From Trichosphaerium sp. ATCC 40318 (taxonomy: Eukaryota; Discosea; Flabellinia; Trichosidae), in the NCBI GenBank assembly GCA_038496445.1, contig JALMLS010000334.1:1-64000 (forward strand): a stretch of 64,000 nt of DNA. The letters run 5' to 3'. A program made the translations under genes and the position numbers. Shown piece after piece: positions 1-9,776 of the stretch. Positions within the stretch are counted from its first letter, which is position 1, and each line of letters starts with the position of its first letter. The notes beneath the pieces are model-generated. The model did no database searches, was not told the DNA's origin, and saw nothing but the letters and a program-made list of their open reading frames with translations.

Positions 1-1
1 T

Positions 2-167
2 TGCAACTTGTGATATTGAAGAAGGTCAAGAGTTGTTTATTTCTTATATAGACACAGATTTAGATGTTGATGAACGTCAAGAATTATTAGAAAAGCCTTA
101 CGGATTTATATGTAATTGTGAAAAATGTAAAAAAGAAATGGAACAAAACGAAGAAAAAAGTGAATAA
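2..167 (+). CDS. SET-domain (SMYD-type) methyltransferase, 3' end only
   Basis: The window opens inside the last exon of a SET-domain gene. The visible 54 codons begin ATCDIEEGQELFISYID, the conserved C-terminal part of a SET domain in which E-E-G-x-E-L-x-x-S-Y-x-D contributes to the cofactor and lysine pocket. A Cys-rich post-SET stretch follows (ICNCEKCKKE) and then TAA. In this family the post-SET cysteines bind zinc and the enzyme methylates protein lysines. The rest of the gene lies upstream of the window. A second, decayed copy with the preceding exons (including the NHSC motif) lies at 1282-1742, which supports the family assignment. The substrate is unknown. Confidence 0.75.
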   Translation, partial: ATCDIEEGQELFISYIDTDLDVDERQELLEKPYGFICNCEKCKKEMEQNEEKSE

Positions 168-315
168 AAGACCTTATCAATTTGACTATTATTATTTCAC
201 GTACTGATACTTTATAAACATAATAAGCTAGTAGCAAAAAAAACATACTACCGGCCAAAGGAGTCGTCATGAAAAATCACAAGAAAAAAAAAACTGTCAC
301 AAATATATTAGGAGG

Positions 316-815
316 TTATTTTCCTGTCCCTGTGAGAAGCAATTCCGTTGCAATTTCTTGTAAAAAACCTTTGGGAGTAAGGGTTCCGTCTTGACACTTA
401 TACAGAATAAAAGCAGTTGTGAGGGTGTAGTAAAACCAACCAACAAGAAGTGTCATGTTCCATTTTTTGAACCGCCTATCTGTACAATAGGACTTGACCA
501 GCTGGCCAAATTGATCACTATTTCCCTTGGTGTCATCATTTTTATTTTTGAACATATCTTTTATTGCTACTGTCAAATGAACTTTTGTCATCATGCACAC
601 AGTAGAGAGTGGTGGCCAACTTTACGATTTCATTGCTATTTGTTGCAACAGCAACAGTTTTGTCCAATGGTGCCAATCTTGTGTATCCCACAGGCACTTT
701 TTTTGCAATTGATTGCTGCAAGGCCACTGACAGTGGTTGGTATTACATGATGAAGTAGCGTCTAAGTCAAATTCCCCCGGCTTGTTGAGATCCATGGCTG
801 AACAAAAATTAGAGT
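316..815 (-). mobile_element. Decayed piggyBac-type transposase fragment
   Basis: On the minus strand, pieces in three frames read like the C-terminal half of a piggyBac transposase. One stretch contains LDKTVAVATNSNE, resembling the family's W-x-D-N-K-x-V pattern before the second catalytic region. Another contains QFGQLVKSYCTDRRFKKW and then LTTAFILYK, resembling D-x-F-D-Q-x-V-x-x-Y-x-x-x-R-x-x-K-W and the following NAFILYK. Frame changes and stops between these pieces show that the gene is dead. Weaker protein-like sequence continues upstream to about 1250. No terminal inverted repeats or TTAA target duplications were recognised. The remnant lies between two copies of a SET gene (2-167 and 1282-1742). 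Confidence 0.6.
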
Positions 816-1281
816 CACATGTAAAAAAATGGCACCTTCCAATTGTTTTCGACCATTTTGCACATGAAAGAAGGATTCATTTGGTGTGAGATGAGGCTAT
901 ATCAAAGTATTGATAAAGTCAATCAGATACCTAGTTCGAATCATCGAGACACTTCAATTCTATGGCCCATTTCGTATGGTTTCTTAGTGTTGTGCGTTTT
1001 TATATGGTAATTGCTTTATGATGGAATATTGATTTCTCAGCACAAGTGAGATAACCTGGGACCATGTGGGCTTGAAGACAATCACTAGAAATGAATGTAC
1101 ATGTTAAATCAAATTTCATCTTGGCAACATCTTGAATACTGATTAATACAACAAACCTGTTTCCCAGTAAAAAAAATTTGTCTCACCTGTGCTCCACAAT
1201 GTGCGAATTTTCTGTATTCCAATAATCCCATGCCATATCACTTGCCATAGAAGTTTTTCTTGGGTTTGCTCTGTTTTTTAG

Positions 1282-1742
1282 GTCAGTGTGATGTTGTTCC
1301 ATCACCTCTGGCACCATATTTTGATGAAAATAAGGATGATAAGAATGTCAACGAAGTACTTGAATACCTAGCAAAGATGTACTCTGAAAACTTTGATGTT
1401 GATGATCCAGAAACTCAAATTGCTTTCGAGTTTCCAGAACTAAGAGGTGCAGTTCTTTGTGCTATTCAAGGTAGTATGAACCACTCATGCAGGTATCCAA
1501 ACATAACGCTATAACCTTTTAAAACTTATAATGAACCTAGTCCTAACTGTCAAGTTTTCAAAGATCATAAGACATATCATGGAGATACTTTAGTTTTTGC
1601 AACTTGTGATATTGAAGAAGGTACAGTTGGATTCTTATGTTTGATGTTGATGAACACAGCAATTATTAGGGCGTTTGTCATAATAATTGGAAAAGCCACG
1701 GCGTTGTGGAACAAAACGGAGAAAAAAGTAATAAAAGATTAT
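1282..1742 (+). pseudogene. Truncated, decayed second copy of the SET-domain gene
   Basis: After an acceptor (ttttttag, ending 1281) an open exon runs to 1492 and contains the SET signature MNHSC. A 48-nt intron (gtatcc...cctag, 1493-1540) restores NHSCSPNCQVF, followed by YHGDTLVFATCDIEEG. From about 1620 the sequence still aligns base by base with 20-167 of the window (DVDE, the Cys-rich tail and a TAA), but deletions destroy the frame. The shared 3' flank, an ACATACTACCGG block, occurs at about 247-258 and about 1788-1800. No 5' exons or start codon were found; the region upstream is the piggyBac remnant. It is therefore a partial duplicate whose 5' part was lost. Confidence 0.7.
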
Positions 1743-2211
1743 GAAATTGACAATTTTTGGGTTTACAAAAGTTGACTTTTAGATAAAAAACATACTACCG
1801 GGGTGCTATTCTATAACGGCCAAGCTAAAAATCCTTTTTTTTTCTTATTATAACAAGCACTCCTTTCTTTTCACTAACCTTGCATTGTATGCTATTGCTT
1901 TTGAGCTTATATTTTGGTCTTATCGGCCCAGCTGATTAAAATACGGTAAGATCCATCACTACAAGCTCTTGCTAGTTTCGTAACCTCATTTTTTACCTTA
2001 AATAGATAAGGGTTAAAAAGTTTGGTTGGAAACAAAAGTTAGTTGTTGTGGGTTGTCGAGGCAATCGATTGGAGGGTAAACGATTAAACTACCCATAGAT
2101 TTTGTGCTAGAATGCTTAGCAAACCAGGAATGTAGATTTTATTTACTGCCTGATTTGAAAGGTGTATTTATTTCTGTGGTCAAAATCTGTTTATTTATAT
2201 TGTTACCCAAC

Positions 2212-3134
2212 ATGATACTGACACGTGTGTCCGTAATAGTTCTTTTTTTTGCGAGCTTGGTGACAAGCGAGTACTTAGTTTGGACATCCTGGCGTACAAA
2301 TAAGGATTTTATTATTCTATTGGCGTTAACACCAATCTCGTAGACGGACGTGAATGTATCAGAGAGGAAAGCGAAAAACTTGTTAGAGCTAACCAATGTA
2401 GAAAATTAGCACCAGGCCTTTACGTTCGGTACGTAAACTCAATCGCATAACGATTAATAACTGTCTGCTGTACTGTAGGCCCATTATTCGCTCTGATACT
2501 GAGCTCGAACTAGAATATTCTGATTCTTGCACCGGCCCTAGAAGTTCCTCACGCACGTGATTGTTATCCAAAATAATAGTTTATTGCTTCGTAGAAATAT
2601 ACACAAACGGGGTGTGTCTCGAACCTGAAGGCTACTCATTCTCTTTCAGGGCCAATCTTAAACGATACAATAACAGTTTGCTTAAAAGTCGTACGACCAT
2701 CATACCACCCCACAACGCTTAAATTAATTATAGACTATCCGAACTCAACCTGTAAATCGTTTAGTTTTCGTACCTTATCTGTGTTAAACTATTGCTATCA
2801 TCGCTCTATCGATGCTTATGCAAAGTTAAACGTGACTGGAAACACCACAACTGAGTATCAATATACTGACGAGGATTGTACCGTTCCTTTCAGAATACCA
2901 ACACCAGCTCCCTTGCACCAATGCTATAATGCCTCAAGTCAATTTTATTTAGAATTTGTCACCTACGAATTATTCGATCACACAAACCTTCCACCACCTA
3001 CACCGGCCCCCACAAGTATTGTGAACCCTCCCTTTACCACGCCTTCCATAGCCAGTAACACGTTCCTCCTGGTGCCATATGTGGTGCTGTCTCTTTCATT
3101 TTGCGTTGCAATTCACAATATGATGTTATTTTAA
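2212..3134 (+). CDS. Secreted or surface protein with C-terminal hydrophobic anchor
   Basis: Five exons fit in one frame: 2212-2293, 2344-2428, 2479-2556, 2595-2611 and 2650-3134, with introns of 38-50 nt. The first exon encodes a classical signal peptide (MILTRVSVIVLFFASLVTS). The mature part has about ten Cys, several N-x-S/T sequons (for example NVTGN, NAS) and a Pro/Thr linker with two PTPAP-like blocks. The C-terminus is a hydrophobic helix (LLVPYVVLSLSFCVAIHNM) ending after MMLF, consistent with a GPI signal or a tail anchor. No enzyme motif or known domain was recognised. Neighbouring open exons at 3551-4040 also look secreted. Exon joins are inferred from phase and splice motifs only. 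Confidence 0.65.
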
Positions 3135-3550
3135 ATAAATGAGTATGCGGATTGGTAGCCTCTCCGCAACTTCCTTTTACTTTTTACGTATAGAGTTGTA
3201 TCAGACTACACGCTCACTTTGTGACTTAACATTTACTTCTCTTGAAAGAATAAGACCATGACTAAATGTATGCCGTGTCGAATTTCACTTGGTAAGTTTA
3301 ATCAAGTTTGTATTCCAAAACATGCTGTACAAAAATGGAAAAGACTTTTCTGTTTGTTATCACTAGGTACCACGTGGATGTTGCTTTCATCATTTGGTTA
3401 TCACGTGCTTATTTACTAGTATCAATATCAATAGTGTTTATTCTTGACATTCAAAAAGAGTAAACTGGCAGCTTTCTAACTCGTTGCTGCCAAAAGGATA
3501 GATTTCAGCCGAAATTTTGTACGTTAGGCATGTATTATTTTTTTTTTTAG

Positions 3551-4040
3551 AATAAGAGGCAGCGCGCTAGCACCTACTTTATTACATATAGGGTTTACAT
3601 GGAAGATGGCTTACAGAATTATCATGCGTGTATAGAAAGTTACAGGAGGACGCCATGTCATGTGAAAGGAACCAATCGTACAGATGAAAATAAAACCTTC
3701 AGTAAAAATAGTTTACACAAAAATGTCACCAACTTTGTACAATTTCTTTTCTTTTACCCATTTTAAAAAACCAACCTAAAAGTACAGCGTATCCATTTAT
3801 TCTATTGATGGTCAGCAATTTACTTGTGGTGATTCATGGACAATTGTTGCTACCCGTTTTAAATACTGCATTACTCAAGTGCATATAGAGGTTGGTTGTG
3901 GTCCGTTCCCGGCTACGCCAGCAAAAAGTGGGGTATTGCGTGGTAACCTGGATGTGTCTCACTTATGTGGCGTGTGTTCATGTTTGGAGTTGTTGAAAAA
4001 AAAAAACAATCTGACCTTACTATTCTTCATCGACATCTAG
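3551..4040 (+). CDS. Putative secreted Cys-rich protein, 5' end unresolved
   Basis: Two in-frame exons can be read, 3551-3736 and 3783-4040, separated by a 46-nt intron (gtacaa...aaaag). The protein contains NYHACIESYRRTPCHV, an N-x-T sequon region (GTNRTDENKT), then QQFTCGDSWTIVATRFKYC and VEVGCG-like sequence. Spaced cysteines and sequons resemble those of the secreted protein just upstream, but no clear alignment between the two was found. A start with a hydrophobic leader may lie at 3335-3420 (a MEKTFLFVIT-like or a CLLSLGTTWMLLSS-like stretch), but the intervening exons could not be joined without stops. It may be an old gene with missing exons or a decaying copy. Family unknown. Confidence 0.4.
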
Positions 4041-4459
4041 TTTCATACCTGCTAATACATCCATTGTTTGAGTTACAAGCACGTTCGATGTCCACAGACG
4101 TAGAAATAGTGAAGAAGTCAAAAATTCGGCACACTAGGAAAGCCCTTTACGGGGCTTTTGGGGGGCATAGCCTAGCGGCGACTGAGCGCCATAACCCAGT
4201 TGTCTCCCTTTGTGGCGAACAGTTCAATATCACTTCAACATTTTTTCGACATTTTAGTACACACCTTATTTAGGGACTTGAAGTTTTCCCGTAGATTGGG
4301 TAGCGACGAAATCGCTTTGTTTTACTTCCGCCACGTGAACATAAAAATGATCACCTGTTTTCGTCACTGTCGGCAGTTTTGGGCCATTTTCTCCAGAAAT
4401 CTACAAACTCTTTTGGGTCTTTTGTAACATGAAAAACAGTATTAGGTAATAAGCTACGC

Positions 4460-4595
4460 GTAATAGTGTGGAAACGGGAAACAGTTTGTGTAAAAAAAAA
4501 AAATTTGATAAAAAAACTAAGAGACTGATCATTCATTATTCAACAACATCAATCCCTAAAACAACAACTCAACAACAAACAGAAAAAACCATAAA
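4460..4595 (+). repeat. 5' flank shared with the inverted paralogue at 19447-19585
   Basis: The 130 bases before the start at 4596 are nearly identical to the reverse complement of the bases before the start of the paralogue at 19446. Shared blocks include gggaaacagtttgt, gagactgatcattcattatt and caacaacatcaatcc, followed by a (C)AACAA-rich leader up to the ATG. The shared block probably covers the core promoter and 5' UTR, so both copies should be transcribed under similar control. Confidence 0.7.
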
Positions 4596-5512
4596 ATGGA
4601 TATCCTTACAGCTCTCAGAAACGCAGCAGACAAAGCCGAAGTCAATGATGATCAAAAAACTCAAATCAATGCCATACTAAAAGATGCTCTTGCAGATGCC
4701 GAAAAACATATATCAGAAGCTGTCGAAAAGCTTGAAGGTACTAAAAGAAATCCCACCATATCCACTTGTGTTTTATTGACGTGGTTTCTTTCTCAGAGGT
4801 CAAAGCTATCGCTGGTGCCAAGAAAATTGGATGGAGTAAAATTGGTAAAGAGGAAGGTTCAAATGGAACAAGCCAGAGAAGTAAGTTATCCCTAAAACAC
4901 GACAATAGGACTCAAGTTGCTAGGCTGCAGACGCTCGTAACGAGGAAATACTAGACAAAATCGAAGGTATTCTCACTGTCAAACAATGTGTACGTGTTTA
5001 TCTTGTTTTACTAAACAAAAATACTGTTTACTAACACGTGTTGCGTACAGGCAAAACTTGTTATTTGCATTGGTGAGCAAATACGTGATAAAAAAGACGC
5101 CGGCCCATCTGGTGCTATGATGTATGCTATTAAAGCTGTTGAGTCCGAGTTAGAGCTAAAAGAGAAGCAACAAAAGAAGAAAGATAAATTCTTGGAGGTA
5201 ATGAAAAAACCAGCTTAGTAAACTCGTCCTAACAGTTTCTTTCAGTTTGTTTCTGCGAAGCAGACAGAAGCCCGTGATCACTTTGCTCCTATGATGGATT
5301 CTCTCAAAGAAGCAGTTGAGAAGGATGACCTGGCTACTGCTGAAGAAATCCTTGGAAAGATCAAGGCGTCTGTGAAGGAAATGAAGAAAACTCGCAAGGC
5401 AACCTTGGATGAAATGAAATCAACCTTTGAGCTAGAGCAAATAGCTGTTATCATGCTCAACCTCATGAACAAGCGATACACAATCGTAAAAACAGCCCTT
5501 GCTGCTATTTGA
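4596..5512 (+). pseudogene. Lys-rich coiled-coil protein, copy A, frameshift in exon 2
   Basis: Five exons match the intact paralogue at 18518-19446. Exon 1 starts MDILTALRNAADKAEVNDDQ. Exon 2 begins VKAIAGAKKI and then needs a shift of frame near 4830-4840 to continue as VKLVKRKVQMEQARE, the counterpart of VKLLKKKVELDKFME in the other copy. Later exons (AADARNEE..., AKLVICIGEQIRDKK..., and the last exon from 5247 to TGA at 5512) are clean. Compared with copy B, exon 2 is short by two bases (or has one extra). Either copy A is a very young pseudogene or the base is a sequence error. The protein is charged, helical and has no recognised domain; function unknown. Confidence 0.65.
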
Positions 5513-5776
5513 GGACATATGCATATGTACTATCCCAAAAAAAGTTAATAAACAACCTTCAATGTCAATTTACATTTCCGTTTACAAGTTAGTGAAAATC
5601 TACAAGATAACGTGGATATTCAGTAAATTATAATACTATTCATTGATGTACCTACTTTCTTTGCGTACTTGTCACTTTAGTTATCATATTTTGTCTGGCT
5701 AGTGAGTGGAGCATGTGAAACTTCCTTTTAGTTCTTGCTCCAACAAAAACTCGAGTGACTTCGAGATAGTATTTAT

Positions 5777-6313
5777 TTAATTGCCTACAAGTCTCTTCAT
5801 GTGTTTCTTATGATCTCCATCAAGCTCATCGACCTCAGCATCAAATTCCTTATATAAAGCAGCTATCTTCAAAAGAGGTTCCAAACCAACACCATGAGGC
5901 GCACAAATATCATACATCTCATTCATAAACTGTACTTCTTTAAGTATTTCACTTTCAGAAACACCTCCAAGAGCTGCGATGGCTTTAATTTTAGCACCTT
6001 CAGCAGTTACTACATCCTTTGTTTCTTGACTGAGGTCAAACCCAGGAAATGAATTTAGGCCGTCCTGGGTCCATTTCAAGTAGGTGCTGCTTGGGACATT
6101 GTTCTCATCGAACAAAGAACGGATTGTAAAAGCACTAACTACTATCGCTCCTAAATTCTGAAAGGAGGTGCGTTCATTGTCAATATTCCCTACTTCATCG
6201 TGAAGATGCATCATAGAAACTACTTCCTCGTCAGTAAATCCAAGGCTTGTGTGGAGCTGTCGGAGTTCTAGAATAAGCTCATCTAAGCGCGGTGTTGTTG
6301 GTAATGTGGTCAT
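5777..6313 (-). CDS. Uncharacterised 178-aa helical protein, single exon
   Basis: This is an uninterrupted 178-codon frame, unusual in this intron-rich window. It starts MTTLPTTPRLDELILELRQL and ends HKKHMKRLVGN. The composition is acidic and helix-forming with few aromatic residues and no signal peptide or membrane segment. A possible amphipathic repeat occurs around AEGAKIKAIAALGGVSESEI and FMNEMYDICAPHGVGLEPLL. No family was recognised. It lies tail to tail with the coiled-coil copy A (gap about 265 bp), and a CACGTGA motif sits about 40 bp upstream of its start. The absence of introns, the length and the codon use suggest a real gene, possibly a retrocopy or a lineage-specific protein. 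Confidence 0.6.
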   Translation of the reverse strand: MTTLPTTPRLDELILELRQLHTSLGFTDEEVVSMMHLHDEVGNIDNERTSFQNLGAIVVSAFTIRSLFDENNVPSSTYLKWTQDGLNSFPGFDLSQETKDVVTAEGAKIKAIAALGGVSESEILKEVQFMNEMYDICAPHGVGLEPLLKIAALYKEFDAEVDELDGDHKKHMKRLVGN

Positions 6314-6363
6314 CTAAGAAAATTCGTTATGTTTATTGGTTTATAAGCAAGGCCACGTGATAT

Positions 6364-6561
6364 TTATGCGTTTTTAGCCGCTTTGAAACCATTCGAATGT
6401 AAAATTTCGGCACTAGTTAGATTTACGTACAGATCAATGATAGTTAGAGGTGTGGCTACTCCGTTTAGGTTATATTGTGTTTGTGTTTGGGCCTTAATGC
6501 TATTGTTAAATTGTGTTAAGTCTTCTTTGTAAGTTGATTTCTTGTGTGTATTGTTCTGCAT
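6364..6561 (-). CDS. Small hypothetical protein, 65 aa
   Basis: An intact ORF with a plausible start (MQNNTHKKSTYKEDLTQFNN) and a conserved-looking C-terminal half (ATPLTIIDLYVNLTSAEIL). It is rich in Asn and Gln and has no signal peptide or membrane helix. It lies 50 bp upstream of the start of the 178-aa gene on the same strand, with a CACGTGA motif between them. Separate promoters in 50 bp would be tight even here, so the two could share a transcript. No good splice pair that would fuse them was found. Family unknown; it could also be a chance ORF. Confidence 0.35.
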   Translation of the reverse strand: MQNNTHKKSTYKEDLTQFNNSIKAQTQTQYNLNGVATPLTIIDLYVNLTSAEILHSNGFKAAKNA

Positions 6562-6859
6562 TCACGGTTGGTGCTACAGCATTATTTAATGAGAAACATG
6601 TCAATAATAATCAATTTTCACTCAGACACGTGCACTTTATCTTTTTTCATGACAAACACAAAAGCAATTCTATTCTTAGCTCCTAACGTGTAAAGTACAT
6701 TGAACTTGACTCCCTAAAAATAACAAGCCAATTGATTCAAGAGTAATCGTACATTGTATATGTTTTGAGGTGGAAACGTTCTCATAGCAAGTGATTAGAA
6801 CTAAAATGGTATTCTGAAAAATCAAACCTTGAAACTCTCAACTTTTGAGACACCACAGC

Positions 6860-7017
6860 AATCGGAGACAGCCAGTCGAAGCTCCTGAAGTTGTAGCTAA
6901 GGACACAAGTGACGATGCTCCAGCTGTAGAAGGACTTGAGGATGCTGTTGATGAAGGTGAGCCCGAAATCCCATTTCTAAATAGTTTTTGATAATAAAGT
7001 TGCAGCAGAGTTGTGAT
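6860..7017 (+). other. Possible 3' exons of a small acidic protein (remnant)
   Basis: A short open stretch reads PVEAPEVVAKDTSDDAPAVE, then GLEDAVDE. A 48-nt intron (gtgagc...ttgcag) would add an AEL ending before TGA. The acidic tail is reminiscent of the C-terminus of beta-NAC (BTF3), but nothing upstream supports the NAC domain, so this is at most a fragment. It could also be chance. Confidence 0.2.
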
Positions 7018-7218
7018 GAACTAGAGTTGCAATTCAGTGCAACCTTAATGTACAGGATTTATTTACCGACTATGTCGATCAGTTAAGCTATATTACACCC
7101 ACGAGTGATCCCAAAATAAAGATGGGAGTGAAGAGAGGGAAAAGAAGTGAAAAAAAATGTGTTTGAGGAGAAAAACTACTGCGAGGGGCAATTTAATGTG
7201 GCATAGTAATGCTCCGTA

Positions 7219-9603
7219 CTACGTTCGTAGACGACTTTCTAATACAACAAACATTAGAAACGAATAAAAAAAAAAAAAAAGAAACAACCCCACAAAAAAC
7301 GTACTTGCGCCGTTTTATCGATCCTAGTCGTACAGACGCAGAAACTTTACGTATTTCTAACGTTGCTGGTAATGGTTCGCTACGATCAAAACCTCCAGAA
7401 GACCAACACTCAGTATTAGCTGAGCTACTTACATCCAATGTATCAGTAGTTGAACTATCTGAATTTGTAGAGTCTCTACGATAAAGCTGTTTTCTTCTTC
7501 CACCTTTTTACAAAAAACGGTTAAAAACCAATAAAATGACAATACTTGCGGTGCACTTACTGTCTTCGCTTATTGCTTTCGGTAAAGTTCGTGTTTTAGA
7601 AGCCAAGGACGCTCTAGATAAATTATTCTTTATCTGTGGTTTTAATCGTCCCACAGACGAGCTTCGTAGTATCCTTGTTTTTCTTCTTGATTTCTTTCCA
7701 GAAATCTCTTTAAATGTCGAGCCTGTTAAAAAGTTTGTGAGCAATAAATACATTCCATAATACAATAACATACCTCTGGGTTCAATAGCTAATGATGTTT
7801 GGTACTTTTCATCCTCTGTTGATACTTTACAATTGAGTAAATACGTTTGTATTGTCCCCACATCAAAAAAATTGTAGCGTTGCTGCTGCCACTGTCTTAT
7901 TGTACTTATAACGCCTAATAACGTAAATAAAGAGCGAAGGATTAAGCACTAGCTCAACCTGTCATCATGTGGCGTTTTTGAAAGTTAATAACGCCTTTGC
8001 TTTCTAAGCCATTTAGAAAGTCAGAATTGCCTATAGATACAGTACAGCGATTAGTAACAATACAGCAAAAGCACTTTTTTTTTTACCTTCTTCAATGTGT
8101 TGCAGTTCTGTTAAATAAATACCCAAAAATGGGATACTTGGAGGCGCAGCTTGTTTAAGGAGACCGCGTAGAGCATCTTTCTTTACAATTTTTCTCAACT
8201 CTTCAAACTTAACAAACTAAAAACAGAACCATCAATTAAAAACTATCAAAAGCAACTTTTGGATAAAAAAAGAAATCGTCCGCGTACTGTAGATTTGTTG
8301 CTTTTTTTCAATTTCGCCCAAGTATGTTTTAAGCGGTTAACAGGCGATAAATTAATACCAGCAACTACAGCCCATAACGAATTAAAGTTATTCAGTTCAT
8401 ACAACTTCTAGAAAATACACTTAGCGTTAAAAACCCATAGTAGGCGCCAAATATCTAAAAAAAAACGTACCAAGGCTAGTTTAATCATCTTGCATAGAAC
8501 TTTAGTTCGTTGCTTAAAATCGGTCGTTTCGACTATAACAGTACTTGTCCACCCAGAAATCTTCAAAACGACACGTCAGCGCGAACAGAACACGTATTCG
8601 GAATTTTTTACTTACCTGGTTAAAATGAGAAATCATTGTAGACACATTAGGAGCGTCTCTCTCCTTTGTCTCATTCTTATTCCACGATAAGCACTCCCAA
8701 GGTTTTATTTTAACCCACAATTCCCAATCCAAAAGCGTTAATTGCCGTGCTACTTCCTCTGGGTGAAAATCGAGAAGCGCTAGTGGTAATGAGATAAAAA
8801 CAACCCAAAGATAGGTTTTTTTGGTAAAACGTACTTGCTCCCTTGAAAACAGCAGGCATAAATGGTTTTGGTGGTGCACACGGACGTGTGATTGGTTTTT
8901 CTTGAGGCTACGAGGATTTTAGTACACGTTAACCAGAAAAAGAAATTAAATTCTTTAATTTTGTTTTTATCTTTTAGTCTCAAATTACCTCTTCTGCAAC
9001 GCGTTCAAGTAGATTTAGCAATGTAGAAAACCCTCTGCCCATCTTCGGTATTGCGGTGTTGGTTTGCAAAAACTCTTTCATTTTTCGACGCAAGGTAGGG
9101 TCGACACGCCAATCAATGTCGTAGTCGCGTACCCACTTTTGTATGAACGAAACGACACTGCTTGTTGGTTAGTATTAATTTCGAGTTTTCAGAGGTAAAA
9201 AGACAATCTCGTTCTTTCTTTTGCACTAAAGTGCGTTATACGCACCGATGGCGAACTTTAGTTAAAGCTTCATCTTCGCTCCAATTGTCTGGTTCGATGC
9301 GCTCAATGAGTAAATCTAGTAGTCTGTGGGGAGTAGTGAAGGTTCTGTAGCTTGTTTGAAACTCTTTCACAAGCTCTGCTCCCGAATTCAACGAGGTGAT
9401 ATACTTCACCAAACTAAACAAATCGCCGCCCTGAATGGTATTTAGCCACCTGAAGCAAACAAAACGACCTGGAAATAGGCGCATATAATTTTATTACGCT
9501 TTACTCCACGTATCTCGCACATTACCTTGAGTGTGTTGTCCATAAATACAAGCCCATCCTTGTAAAATTCTTTCCAATCGAAGTAATCGACGGCTGTTGC
9601 CAT
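7219..9603 (-). CDS. Ras guanine-nucleotide exchange factor (RasGEF_N + RasGEF)
   Basis: A multi-exon gene of about 600 aa, starting MATAVDYFDWKEFYKDG at 9603. Exon 1 joins to GGDLFSLVKYITSL and FQTSYRTFTTPHRLLDLLIE, a clear RasGEF N-terminal motif. Further exons give QKWVRDYDIDWRVD, then the catalytic CDC25 core: FHPEEVARQLTLLDWELWVK, IKPWECLSWNK, APNVSTMISHFNQV, LVRFLYELNNFNSLWAVVAG and PSIPFLGIYLTELQHIE. The domain closes with YLLNCKVSTEDEKYQTSLAI followed by EPR. A Ser-rich tail (LRRDSTNSDSS-like) of about 100 aa follows and is a likely phosphorylation region. The product should activate a Ras-family GTPase at the membrane by releasing GDP. It lies head to head with the mitochondrial carrier (173 bp gap). 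Plus-strand ORFs over this gene are shadows. Confidence 0.85.
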
Positions 9604-9776
9604 TAATTACAACCCAAAAAGTACTCTCAAACTCTTATGCGACTATTTTGTGTATTCAATAAAGTGGCAACTTTTGGTCTTTTTTTGGTCTTCAGGTATT
9701 CAAAAAAATTGCATAAAAAACGGCGTTAACGTGTTACAAGCTGGTATTGATTTTCACGGAGTAATTAGTTGGTGTA

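Noticed and set aside
391-750. 119-codon plus-strand frame
   Set aside because: Antisense of the piggyBac remnant; no motif of its own.
6860-7017. Beta-NAC (BTF3) gene
   Set aside because: Only an acidic tail resembling the C-terminus is present; no NAC domain was found upstream, so the call was reduced to a low-confidence remnant.
7209-7484. 91-codon plus-strand frame with ATG
   Set aside because: Antisense of the Ser-rich 3' exon and last intron of the RasGEF gene; the Lys run comes from the intron's T tract.
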